NCBI RefSeq assembly: GCF_000701345.1
Contig: NZ_JNIJ01000012.1
Location: 1-64,000 of the forward strand
From: Bradyrhizobium sp. URHD0069
GTDB lineage: Bacteria > Pseudomonadota > Alphaproteobacteria > Rhizobiales > Xanthobacteraceae
Direction of reading: 5' to 3'
Length of the DNA: 64,000 nt
Shown: positions 24,968 through 33,709 of the stretch, piece after piece
How the letters are laid out: each line of letters opens with the position of its first letter
Numbering within the stretch: position 1 is the stretch's first letter
The notes under the pieces: generated by a model
The model's input: the letters and a program-made list of their open reading frames with translations, nothing else
The model's database searches: none
What the model was told of the DNA's origin: nothing
Translations under genes and position numbers: made by a program

Positions 24968-25201
24968 ATGACCAGTCAACTAGAACTTACTTCGCTGGCT
25001 GCGCTATGCAGACAACTCGCAAAGCGTGAGCCCGCTAACGGAATTCTCTGGATGGCTGAGGCCGAAAGCTGGTCGCGCCTTTCGAAAGAGAAACACCGCA
25101 ACGGCACGAGAAAGCAAATCAGCTCCGGCGTCTTGGCGAGTTTGCGGGTGCGGTCGGTAGAGCGCTTTGTTAGTTCCCGCGTCAGCAAGAGCTCGCGCTG
25201 A
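24968..25201 (+). CDS. Small hypothetical protein (77 aa)
   Basis: ATG 24968 lies a few bases after a GGGGG stretch; a GTG two codons earlier is an alternative. The first 40 residues (SLAALCRQLAKREPANGILWMAEAESWSRLSKEK, in parts) resemble the short helical proteins common in Bradyrhizobium. The C-terminal 35 are Ser/Arg/Val-rich and less convincing. Function unknown. It is divergent from the FixK-box gene. Confidence 0.5.
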   Translation: MTSQLELTSLAALCRQLAKREPANGILWMAEAESWSRLSKEKHRNGTRKQISSGVLASLRVRSVERFVSSRVSKSSR

Positions 25202-25242
25202 CCGCCGCATTTGCTCGGGGACCGTGGCAACCGAGGGCCTGA

Positions 25243-25980
25243 TCAGGCCCGTTTGCGGCGGCGGTAGTCCCGTTTGGGCCTCGGTTTGGGCGCGAGTTCG
25301 GGAAGCACGCTCTGGGCCGCGCGATATTTCGCCAGCATCCGCTCGAAGCTCGCGTGCAGCGTCTCGGCGATATCCGGCCGCTTTTCGAGGCTGGCGACCA
25401 GCATCGCCGCCGCCTCGATCGTGGACAGACCGTCGCGGCGCGGCTCACGGCGTAGCTGCCCGTAACGTGACGGATGCGCCGGGCCGAGAATGACGCGCTG
25501 GCATTTCAACATCCAGGCGTTGCGCCACCACAGCGCCTTGGCCTGGCTCCAGGTGCCGTCGAGCAGCACGATGCCCTCGATATCCCTGAGGATGGCGCGC
25601 TGATTGTCCTCGATTTCGCCTTTGCGGTTGATCGCGACGATATCGCTTTTCGTGTCGAGGTCGGCCACCTTCGCGGACCCGAGATAGAGCACCGCCCAGC
25701 GCGAGGGATCGTGGACCGGTCGTCCCAGTGCCTTGGAAAGGCTGGGCCACGACAATCCGATCCTCAGGACCGCATCCTTGAAGTGCAGGGCGGTCAGCCG
25801 CGCGGTGCCGAGCGCCCTGTCCTGCTCCTGCGGATGTTGCAGGATCAAGAGCGAGAGCCGGCTCTCAATCGGTTTAACGCTGTCGCAAATGCACAGCGGC
25901 AAGGGTTTGAGGCAGCGCGGACAGTCGGGCATCGCCTCCGCCGTGGCGGTCCCGGTTTCAGGCTCGGATTGTTTTGACAT
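25243..25980 (-). CDS. DTW-domain protein (tRNA-uridine aminocarboxypropyltransferase type)
   Basis: DTW-domain family enzyme. Characterised members (TapT/TuaA) transfer the aminocarboxypropyl group of SAM to a tRNA uridine (acp3U). The 245-residue protein has an N-terminal zinc-type cysteine cluster (C20, C23, C30, C32 in CPRCLKPLPLCIC). The family motif appears as LDGTW around residue 142, followed by W..NAWM, and a basic tail (KPRPKRDYRRRKRA). The start ATG 25980 is the first in frame. It seems to be a single gene. Confidence 0.88.
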   Translation of the reverse strand: MSKQSEPETGTATAEAMPDCPRCLKPLPLCICDSVKPIESRLSLLILQHPQEQDRALGTARLTALHFKDAVLRIGLSWPSLSKALGRPVHDPSRWAVLYLGSAKVADLDTKSDIVAINRKGEIEDNQRAILRDIEGIVLLDGTWSQAKALWWRNAWMLKCQRVILGPAHPSRYGQLRREPRRDGLSTIEAAAMLVASLEKRPDIAETLHASFERMLAKYRAAQSVLPELAPKPRPKRDYRRRKRA

Positions 25981-26027
25981 GCGCCCGTATACGCCCCGCG
26001 GCGGCGCGCTTCAACATCGCATCCCCG

Positions 26028-29000
26028 CTATTCGGCCGGCGCTCCTATTGCGGCGGGATTGGACCGTCGCCGCAGCCGGTCGATCAGGAGATAGATTACG
26101 GGCGTCGTGTACAGCGTCAGGATCTGCGAGACGAACAGGCCGCCGATGATGGTGATGCCAAGCGGCCGGCGCAATTCGGTGCCGGGCCCCGTGGCGATCA
26201 CCAGCGGGATGCCTGCGAATAGCGCTGCCATCGTCGTCATCAGGATCGGCCGGAACCGGGCGCGGCACGCCTCGAAAATGGCGTCGGCCGAGGACAGTCC
26301 ACGATGGCGCTCGGCATCCAGCGCGAAGTCCACGATCATAATGCCGTTCTTCTTGACGATGCCGATCAGGAGGATGATCCCGACGAAAGCGATGATCGTC
26401 AGCGGCGTGTTGGTAATCTGCAGCGCCAACAGCGCGCCGAGCCCTGCCGAAGGCAGGGTCGAGATGATGGTCAGGGGATGGGCGAGGCTCTCGTAGAGCA
26501 CGCCCAGCACAATGTACATCGCCACAAGGGCGCCAAGAATCAGCAGCGGCTGGCGCCCGCTGGTTCTGTTGAAATCGCCGGCGTTGCCCTCGAAACTGCC
26601 GCGGATGCCCTCGGGCATATGCAGTTCCTCCACCGCGCGCTGGATATTTGACGTCGCGACTTCGAGCGGCACATCGGGTAGCAGATTGAACGACACCGTG
26701 GTCGAAGGAAACGACTGCGAATGAAACACCGCGAGCGGCGACAGCCCGCGCGTGTAATGCACCACGGCGGATAGCGGCACCTGCGCGCCATTGGCGCCGG
26801 CGACGAAGATGTGTTCGAGGTTCGACGGATCGCTCTGGAATTTCGGATCGATTTCCAGCACCACCATGTACTGGTTGCGCTGGGTGTAGATGATCGATAT
26901 CTGGCGCTGGGAGAACGCATTGTTCAGCGCGTTGTCGATGTCCTGGACGCGAACGCCGAGGCTCGATGCCTTCTGCCGATCGATCTTGAGCGTCAGTTGC
27001 AGCCCGCCGGGATCGCGGTCGCTGGAAACATCGGTAATGCCTTCGACCGTTTCCATGCGCTTCCCGACGATGGGCGCCCATTTCTGCAACAGATCGAGAT
27101 CAGTGCTCGACAGCGTATATTGGTAGTCGGAATCGCTCTGTCGGCCGCCGGTGCGGATATCCTGCGCCGCGAACATGAACAGCCGGATACCCGCGACCCT
27201 GTAGAGGTCTTTGCGCAGCCGGTCGATCACGAGCTGCGTCGATAAACCGCCCCGCTCCTCAGGCGGCTTGAGGCTGATGAACATCGTACCGCGATTGGAG
27301 CCCGCGCCACCGGCGCCGCCGCCTCCCCCCAGCATCGACCCGATTCCCGCAACGGCCGGATCGGCCATCACGATGTCGGCGAGTTGTTGCTGAAGCCCAA
27401 GCATCGACTGAAACGAGATATCGGGGGACGCGCGCGTCGAGCCGATCACAAAGCCGCTGTCATCGACCGGGAAATATCCCTTGGGGGTCTTTATATACAG
27501 CGTCACCGTCAATGCGATCGTTGCGGAGAACACGACCAGGGTCAACATCGGAAACCCCAGCACTACGCGCAGCGTCCGCGCATAAAACGAGACGATGCGC
27601 GACAATGAGCCTTCGACGATCCGGTCGAGCCAGGTCGCGTTATCGGAAGTGGCTGTCTTGATGTAATGGGCGCAAATCATCGGCGTGACGGTCAGCGACA
27701 CGACGGTGGAAACCACGATGGCAAAGGTCAGGGTCAGCGAAAATTCCCGCAGCAGCCGGCCGACAATTCCGTCCATGAAAATCAGCGGTGTGAAGGCGGC
27801 GATGAGCGACAGACTGATCGACAGCACCGTGAAGCCGATTTGCTTCGCACCTTCGAGTGCCGCCTGATAGGGCCGCATGCCCTGCTCGAGGTTGCGGTAC
27901 ATGTTCTCTATCATGACGATGGCATCGTCGACCACGAAGCCGACTGAGATCGCCAGCGCCATCAGCGACAGGTTGTCGATCGAGAAACCGGCGACCCACA
28001 TGCCGGCCCAGGTCCCGGCCAAAGCCAGCGGCACCGAGACGCCGGCCGCGATCGTCGGCGTGATCCGGCGCAGAAATGCGAACACCACCACCATGACCAG
28101 GAATGCGGTCGCCAGCAGCGTCAATTGCATGTCATGGACGCTGGCGCGGATGGTTCCAGTGCGATCGACGAGGGTGGAAATTTCAACTCCGCCGGGAATC
28201 CACTGCCTCAGTTCAGGTATCAACGCCCTGATGCGATCGACGGTATCGATTACGTTGGCGTCGCCTTGCTTGGTAATCTGGATCAATACCGCCGGCTGCT
28301 TGTTGAACCAGGCAATCGATCGGCTGTTGCGGACGGAGTCCTCGACCTCGGCCACATCCGAGAGCCGGACAAAATTGCCGTTCGAACTCTTGATCAGGAT
28401 ATCGCGGAATTCGGCCGCGGTTCGCATCTGCCCATTGGTCGACAATGTTTCGCTCTGTCGGCCGCTATTGAAGATGCCTACCGGTCCCAACGGATTGGCA
28501 TTGATGATCGCGAGCCTGACATCGTCGGTTGCAATCCCGGCATTCGACAGCGCCACCGGATTGAGCGCAATGCGGACCGCGGGTTGATCGGCGCCGCTGA
28601 CGGTGACCTCGCCCACGCCCGGGACCTGCGAGATACGCTGCGCGATCACCGTGTCGGCGACATCATACATCGCGCTCGATGATATCGTCTTCGAGGTCAG
28701 TGCCAAAACGACGACCGGCGCCGCTGCGGGATTGGCTTTGCGGAAGCGCGGCAAACTCGGCAGGTCGCTCGGCAGATCGGCGAGCGAGGCGTTGATCGCG
28801 GCCTGCACGTCGCGCGCGGCGCGGTCGATGTTGCGGCCGATCGCGAATTGCAGCTGGATGCTGGTCGTGCCGAGCGAGCTTGTCGAGGTGATCTGATCGA
28901 GGCCGGCGATGACGCCTAGCTTCCGTTCCAACGGCGCGGCAACGGTTGCCGCCATTACCGATGGGTCCGCGCCTGGCCGCGTCGCCGATACCCGGATCAT

Positions 29001-29132
29001 CGGAAAGTCGACATTGGGAACCGCAGCCACCGGGAGAAACTGATAGGCGACGACGCCGACCAGAAAAAGCCCAATCGCCAGCAGCGTGGTGCCGACCGGC
29101 CGGCGGATGAAGGGCTCCGAGATCGATGCCAT
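26028..29132 (-). CDS. mdtC: RND efflux pump inner-membrane subunit (MdtC/MuxC-like)
   Basis: Proton-driven multidrug exporter of the AcrB/HAE1 superfamily. It is 1034 residues with 12 membrane helices and two large periplasmic loops. The N-terminus is the canonical SEPFIRRPVGTTLL. The proton-relay Asp pair is in TM4 (VGFVVDDAIVMIENM). A Gly-rich periplasmic insertion (MLGGGGGAGGAGSNRG) is notable. Its ATG shares one base with the stop of the preceding pump gene (TAATG), so the two are translationally coupled. Two non-identical pump subunits side by side, as in MdtBC and MuxBC, normally form a mixed trimer. Last gene of the operon. Confidence 0.93.
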   Translation of the reverse strand: MASISEPFIRRPVGTTLLAIGLFLVGVVAYQFLPVAAVPNVDFPMIRVSATRPGADPSVMAATVAAPLERKLGVIAGLDQITSTSSLGTTSIQLQFAIGRNIDRAARDVQAAINASLADLPSDLPSLPRFRKANPAAAPVVVLALTSKTISSSAMYDVADTVIAQRISQVPGVGEVTVSGADQPAVRIALNPVALSNAGIATDDVRLAIINANPLGPVGIFNSGRQSETLSTNGQMRTAAEFRDILIKSSNGNFVRLSDVAEVEDSVRNSRSIAWFNKQPAVLIQITKQGDANVIDTVDRIRALIPELRQWIPGGVEISTLVDRTGTIRASVHDMQLTLLATAFLVMVVVFAFLRRITPTIAAGVSVPLALAGTWAGMWVAGFSIDNLSLMALAISVGFVVDDAIVMIENMYRNLEQGMRPYQAALEGAKQIGFTVLSISLSLIAAFTPLIFMDGIVGRLLREFSLTLTFAIVVSTVVSLTVTPMICAHYIKTATSDNATWLDRIVEGSLSRIVSFYARTLRVVLGFPMLTLVVFSATIALTVTLYIKTPKGYFPVDDSGFVIGSTRASPDISFQSMLGLQQQLADIVMADPAVAGIGSMLGGGGGAGGAGSNRGTMFISLKPPEERGGLSTQLVIDRLRKDLYRVAGIRLFMFAAQDIRTGGRQSDSDYQYTLSSTDLDLLQKWAPIVGKRMETVEGITDVSSDRDPGGLQLTLKIDRQKASSLGVRVQDIDNALNNAFSQRQISIIYTQRNQYMVVLEIDPKFQSDPSNLEHIFVAGANGAQVPLSAVVHYTRGLSPLAVFHSQSFPSTTVSFNLLPDVPLEVATSNIQRAVEELHMPEGIRGSFEGNAGDFNRTSGRQPLLILGALVAMYIVLGVLYESLAHPLTIISTLPSAGLGALLALQITNTPLTIIAFVGIILLIGIVKKNGIMIVDFALDAERHRGLSSADAIFEACRARFRPILMTTMAALFAGIPLVIATGPGTELRRPLGITIIGGLFVSQILTLYTTPVIYLLIDRLRRRSNPAAIGAPAE

Positions 29133-32100
29133 TACTGCATCCCTTCGGTGGCTCCCGCGACCGGCGGTGACGGCAGTTCAGGCCCGACCGGCGGCACCGC
29201 TCTTTCGATGCGGCGGTTCACCCGGTCGAGCGCGAGGTAGATCACCGGCGTCGTATAGAGCGTCAGCACCTGGCTGAGCAGCAACCCGCCGATGATCGAG
29301 ATGCCCAGCGGAAACCGCAATTCGGCGCCGGTGCCGCTTTCCACCGCCAACGGCAGCGCGCCGAACAAGGCCGCCAGTGTCGTCATCATGATCGGACGGA
29401 AACGCAACAGACAGGCCTGCACAATGGCATCCGTCGCCGACATGCCCTGATTGCGCTCCGCCTCGAGCGCGAAATCGATCATCATGATGGCGTTTTTCTT
29501 GACGATGCCCATCAGGAGAATGATGCCGATCAGGCCGATCACCGACAGATCTTGTCCGAACAGCATCAGCGCGAGAATGGCGCCGACGCCCGCCGATGGC
29601 AGCGTCGACAAGATGGTGATCGGATGAATGTAACTTTCATAGAGCACGCCGAGCACGATGTAGATCGTGACGATTGCCGCAAGAATCAGCCAGGGTTGTC
29701 CCGCCAGCGACTTTGAGAACTCGGCGGCGTCGCCGGCATAGAGGCCGACGATGCTGCCGGGCATGCCGATGCGCGTTTCGATATTCTTGACCGCATCGAC
29801 GGCGTCGCCAAGCGCAGCACCAGGCGCGAGATTGAAGGAGAGCGACACGGCAGGAAATTGCGCCTGATGCGAAATCGCCAGCGGCGCGGTGGTGCGCGTC
29901 AGGGTCGCGACCGCCGACAGCGGCACCTGCGCGCCGAGCACGCCGGGCAGATAGAGTTTTGAGAGGATCGATGGATCGCTCTGATAGACCGGCAACGCTT
30001 CCAGGACCACCCGGTACTGGTTGGACTGTCCGTAGATGGTCGAAATCTGCCGCTGCGCGAAGGCGTCGTTCAGGGTATCGTTGACGGCCTGGAGGCTGAC
30101 GCCGAGCTGACCGGCGCGCTGACGGTTGATGTCGAGCGCGGCGCGCAATCCGCCCTCCTGCGCTTCCGAAGAGACGTCGCGGAACAGCGGGTCGCGGCGC
30201 AGTTCGGCAACGAGATTATTGGCCCACAGCGTCACCAGCGCGGAGTCAGTGCCGGTCAGCGTGTACTGATATTGCGAGCGGCTGGACTGGGTACTGATCT
30301 GCACGTCCTGTACCGGCTGAAAATAGATTGTCATGCCCGGGATCGATGCCACCCGCTGCTTCAGGCGCGCGACCACGGCGGCAACGTCGTCGCGCCGTTC
30401 GCCGCGCGGTTTCAGCGTCATCACCAGCCGGCCGACATTGGTGGTCGGATTGACCGAGCCCGCCCCGATCACCGAGACGACGCCGGTCACATCCGGGTCG
30501 GCCTGGATCGCATTCGCCGCCTGGGTTTGCCGGCTTTGCATTTCCGCAAAGGAAACGTCGGGGCCGGCCTGGGTCACCGCGGTGATCGATGCGGTGTCCT
30601 GCAACGGCAGGAAACCCTTGGGCGCCACAACGTACAGGACCAGCGTTGCGACGATCGTCGCGAAGGTGACCAGCATCGTCGCGCGCTGGCGCTCGAGCAC
30701 CCACAACAGCGTGCGATGATAGAAATTGACCATGCGGTCGATGCCGCGGCTGATCGCGGCCAGGCCGGGCACCACCATTTCCTCGCCGGCGTGCTTGAGC
30801 AGCCGCGAGCACATCATCGGCGTCAGCGTCAACGACACGATCGCCGACGTCACGACCGCGATGGTCAATGTCAGTGCAAACTCACGGAACATGCGTCCGA
30901 CCAGTCCCGACATGAACAACAGCGGAATGAAAACGGCAATCAACGACACGGTCAGCGAAATTACCGTAAAGCCGATTTCGCGGGCGCCTCGCAGCGACGC
31001 CTCCATCGCGGTTTCGCCGTCCTCCATGTGCCGGACGATGTTTTCGATCATCACGATCGCGTCGTCGACCACGAAGCCGGTGCCGATCGTCAACGCCATC
31101 AGCGACAGGTTATCGAGGCTGAAGCCTGCAAAATACATGATGCCGAAGCTCGTGATCAGCGATAGCGGCAGTGCCACGCCCGCGATCAGCGTCGCCCGCA
31201 ACGAGCGAAGGAACAGCAACACCACGAGGGTAACCAGCACCACGCTCAGAATCAGCGTGAACTGCACGTCATGCACGGAGGCGCGAATGGTCACCGTGCG
31301 GTCGCTGACCACGGTCAGGTTGACGCCGGCTGGTATCGCGCGCTGCAGCTTTGGAATTTCGTCGCGGATCTGGCGCACGACTTCGATGACGTTGGCGCCG
31401 GGTTGCCGCTGGATGTCGATGATGACCGCCGGCGTGCCCTGATACCAGCCGCCGGTGCGTTCGTTCTCCAGCCCGTCGACGATGACAGCAACGTCGCCGA
31501 TGGTGACCGGCGCGCCATTGCGATAGGCGATGATGATGGGCTTGTAGGCCGCCGCGGTCGCGATCTGGTCGTTGGCGGCGATGGTGTAGGCCTGCTGCGC
31601 GCCGTCGAGCGATCCCTTCGGTCCGGAGACGTTGGCGCCCGCGATCGCGTTGCGCAAATCTTCCATCGAGATGCCATAGGCCGCAAGCCGCGCCAGATCG
31701 GCCTGGACCCGTACCGCCGGCTTGAGGCCGCCCAGCACCGCGACGCGTCCTACGCCCGAAATCTGGCTGAGACGTTGCGCGAGGATGGTGTCCGCGAGAT
31801 CGCTCAGCGCGCGCAGCGAGGTCGTCTCCGACGTCAGCGCCAACGTGAGGACCGGCGCGTCCGCCGGATTGACCTTGGCGTAAGTCGGCGGATACGGCAG
31901 ATTTTTCGGCAGCACTCCGGCTGCGGCGTTGATCGCAGCCTGCACGTCCTGAGTGGCGCCGTCGATGTCGCGGTTGAGATCGAATTGCAGCGATACCAGG
32001 CTGACCCCGAAGGAACTCGTCGACGTCATCGACGACAGCGATGGAATCTGCCCAAGCTGACGCTCCAACGGCGCCGTGATCAGCGAGGCGATCACGTCGG

Positions 32101-32266
32101 GGCTGGCGCCCGGCAATTGGGTGGTCACCTGTACCGTCGGGAAATCGACCTGCGGCAGTGCCGATACCGGCAGTGCCCAATAGCCGAGCGCACCGCCGAT
32201 CAACAGCGCGATCCCCAACAGCGAGGTCGCAATCGGACGGCGAATGAACGGTTCAGAGACGCTCAT
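29132..32266 (-). CDS. mdtB: RND efflux pump inner-membrane subunit (MdtB/MuxB-like)
   Basis: A 1044-residue AcrB-superfamily pump with the start SEPFIRRPIATSLLGIALLIGG and 12 membrane helices. The TM4 proton-relay pair lies in GTGFVVDDAIVMIENIVRH. It differs clearly from the downstream pump, supporting an MdtB + MdtC heteromer. It begins 51 bases after the adaptor gene and overlaps the next pump gene by one base. The Pro-rich C-terminal tail (PVGPELPSPPVAG) is likely cytoplasmic. Confidence 0.93.
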   Translation of the reverse strand: MSVSEPFIRRPIATSLLGIALLIGGALGYWALPVSALPQVDFPTVQVTTQLPGASPDVIASLITAPLERQLGQIPSLSSMTSTSSFGVSLVSLQFDLNRDIDGATQDVQAAINAAAGVLPKNLPYPPTYAKVNPADAPVLTLALTSETTSLRALSDLADTILAQRLSQISGVGRVAVLGGLKPAVRVQADLARLAAYGISMEDLRNAIAGANVSGPKGSLDGAQQAYTIAANDQIATAAAYKPIIIAYRNGAPVTIGDVAVIVDGLENERTGGWYQGTPAVIIDIQRQPGANVIEVVRQIRDEIPKLQRAIPAGVNLTVVSDRTVTIRASVHDVQFTLILSVVLVTLVVLLFLRSLRATLIAGVALPLSLITSFGIMYFAGFSLDNLSLMALTIGTGFVVDDAIVMIENIVRHMEDGETAMEASLRGAREIGFTVISLTVSLIAVFIPLLFMSGLVGRMFREFALTLTIAVVTSAIVSLTLTPMMCSRLLKHAGEEMVVPGLAAISRGIDRMVNFYHRTLLWVLERQRATMLVTFATIVATLVLYVVAPKGFLPLQDTASITAVTQAGPDVSFAEMQSRQTQAANAIQADPDVTGVVSVIGAGSVNPTTNVGRLVMTLKPRGERRDDVAAVVARLKQRVASIPGMTIYFQPVQDVQISTQSSRSQYQYTLTGTDSALVTLWANNLVAELRRDPLFRDVSSEAQEGGLRAALDINRQRAGQLGVSLQAVNDTLNDAFAQRQISTIYGQSNQYRVVLEALPVYQSDPSILSKLYLPGVLGAQVPLSAVATLTRTTAPLAISHQAQFPAVSLSFNLAPGAALGDAVDAVKNIETRIGMPGSIVGLYAGDAAEFSKSLAGQPWLILAAIVTIYIVLGVLYESYIHPITILSTLPSAGVGAILALMLFGQDLSVIGLIGIILLMGIVKKNAIMMIDFALEAERNQGMSATDAIVQACLLRFRPIMMTTLAALFGALPLAVESGTGAELRFPLGISIIGGLLLSQVLTLYTTPVIYLALDRVNRRIERAVPPVGPELPSPPVAGATEGMQ

Positions 32267-32317
32267 GGCTGCGTGCTCACGCTTGCGAAGTCAGACATCA
32301 AGCGGCGGGTTCTGAGG

Positions 32318-33709
32318 TCATGGCTGCGCCTTCGCTCCGCCGCCTGACTGATCGCTCCCTTGTGCGGGTCCGGTTTGACGCTTTTGATCGCCCTCGCTTA
32401 GGCCGCCCTCGCCCCGCCTGCCGGGGCGTTCGCCTTGACCTTCCTTGCCTTGGGCGTCCTTGCCCTGCGCGCCCCTGCTGCCCTTTTTACGCGGCGCGAG
32501 ATCGGCGGCCGGCGTCTGTTCGTCCTTGCCGATGATGACCCTTGCGCCGTCGGACAGATTGGCAAAGCCGGTCGTCACCACGCGATCGGAAGGCGACAAT
32601 CCGCTCGCGATCACCGCGTCGATTTCGTTCTGCTGCGTCACCGCAACCGGCTTCGCGGTTACAACATTCCCCTCGCCGATGACGTAGCTGAAGGTCCCTG
32701 CGGGGCCGCGCTGCACCGCCGAGGTCGGCACCACAATCGCCTTCGAAAGGGTGTCCACCTTGAGCCGCACATTGACGAATTGCCCCGGCCACAATTGGAA
32801 ATTGGCATTTGGAAATTCGGCTTTGAGCTTGAGCGTCCCGGTGGTCGGATCGACCTGATTGTCGATGCCCTTCAACACCCCGGTATCGATCACCGTTGCC
32901 CCGTCGTTGCCGAAGACGTCGACGCTCAGCGTTCCCTTGGCGGAGGCAGCATTGACCCGAACGATCTGCTGCTGAGGAAGACTGAACTGCACCGCGATCG
33001 GCTGCAGCTGGGTGATGATGACAAGTCCAGTGGCATCCGAGGCATGGATGATGTTGCCTTGATCGACCTGACGCAGGCCGGCGCGGCCCGATAACGGGGC
33101 GATGATCTTGGTATAGCCCAGCATCGCCTGCGCGTTGTCGATCGCCGCCTGGTCGGCATTCACCAGCGCTTCCTGCTGGGCGACGACGGCGCGTTGCGTG
33201 TCGGCCTGCTGCTTGGACCCGGCGTTGGAGGCGGCCAGTTGCTGATAGCGCGTCAGGTCGAGGCGCTGATTTGCGAGCAGCGCCTCATCCTGCGCCTTCT
33301 TGGCGACGGCCTGATCGAGCGCCGCCTTGTAGAGTACAGGGTCGATCTCGCCGAGCACGTCGCCCTTCTTGACATCCTGTCCTTCGGTGAAATTGACGGC
33401 GATCAATTTGCCGTCGACCTGGGAGCGCACCAACACGTTGTTCAGTGCGCGAACGGCGCCGACGCCGTCGAGATAAACGGGCACGTCCTGGATCCGCGGT
33501 GTCGCGGCCAGCACGGGCACGGGGAGATCGGGCGTCGCCCGGTTCGTGGCTTTCTTCTGCAGCGATGTCCAGGCGATGTAGCCGAGGCCGCCAAGGATCA
33601 GCAGTGTAACCGTTATCGAAACGGTTCGACGGCGCGCGCGTGATGCGACGCGGGCAACACGGTCGCCCGCGACCTTCGCGGTTTCGTTCAAATCCGGCTT
33701 AAAGAGCAT
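32318..33709 (-). CDS. mdtA: RND periplasmic adaptor (MdtA-like membrane fusion protein)
   Basis: HlyD/AcrA-type adaptor linking the pump to the outer-membrane channel. Of 463 residues, an N-terminal membrane anchor lies at about 32-52. There is a split lipoyl/barrel domain (SQVDGKLIAVNFTEGQDVKKGDVLGEIDP, in parts), a short Gln/Ala-rich alpha-hairpin, and a beta-barrel. The last ~60 residues are an unusual Lys/Gly/Gln-rich, low-complexity tail (KKGSRGAQGKDAQGKEGQGE), beyond the usual end of MdtA. Its start overlaps the 3' end of the NodT-type gene by 11 bases. Confidence 0.92.
   Translation of the reverse strand: MLFKPDLNETAKVAGDRVARVASRARRRTVSITVTLLILGGLGYIAWTSLQKKATNRATPDLPVPVLAATPRIQDVPVYLDGVGAVRALNNVLVRSQVDGKLIAVNFTEGQDVKKGDVLGEIDPVLYKAALDQAVAKKAQDEALLANQRLDLTRYQQLAASNAGSKQQADTQRAVVAQQEALVNADQAAIDNAQAMLGYTKIIAPLSGRAGLRQVDQGNIIHASDATGLVIITQLQPIAVQFSLPQQQIVRVNAASAKGTLSVDVFGNDGATVIDTGVLKGIDNQVDPTTGTLKLKAEFPNANFQLWPGQFVNVRLKVDTLSKAIVVPTSAVQRGPAGTFSYVIGEGNVVTAKPVAVTQQNEIDAVIASGLSPSDRVVTTGFANLSDGARVIIGKDEQTPAADLAPRKKGSRGAQGKDAQGKEGQGERPGRRGEGGLSEGDQKRQTGPAQGSDQSGGGAKAQP

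Noticed and set aside
30272..32347. Long plus-strand frames opposite the RND pump gene
   Set aside because: Mirror frames of the pump genes; composition is Arg/His/Asp-rich and unlike any protein family.
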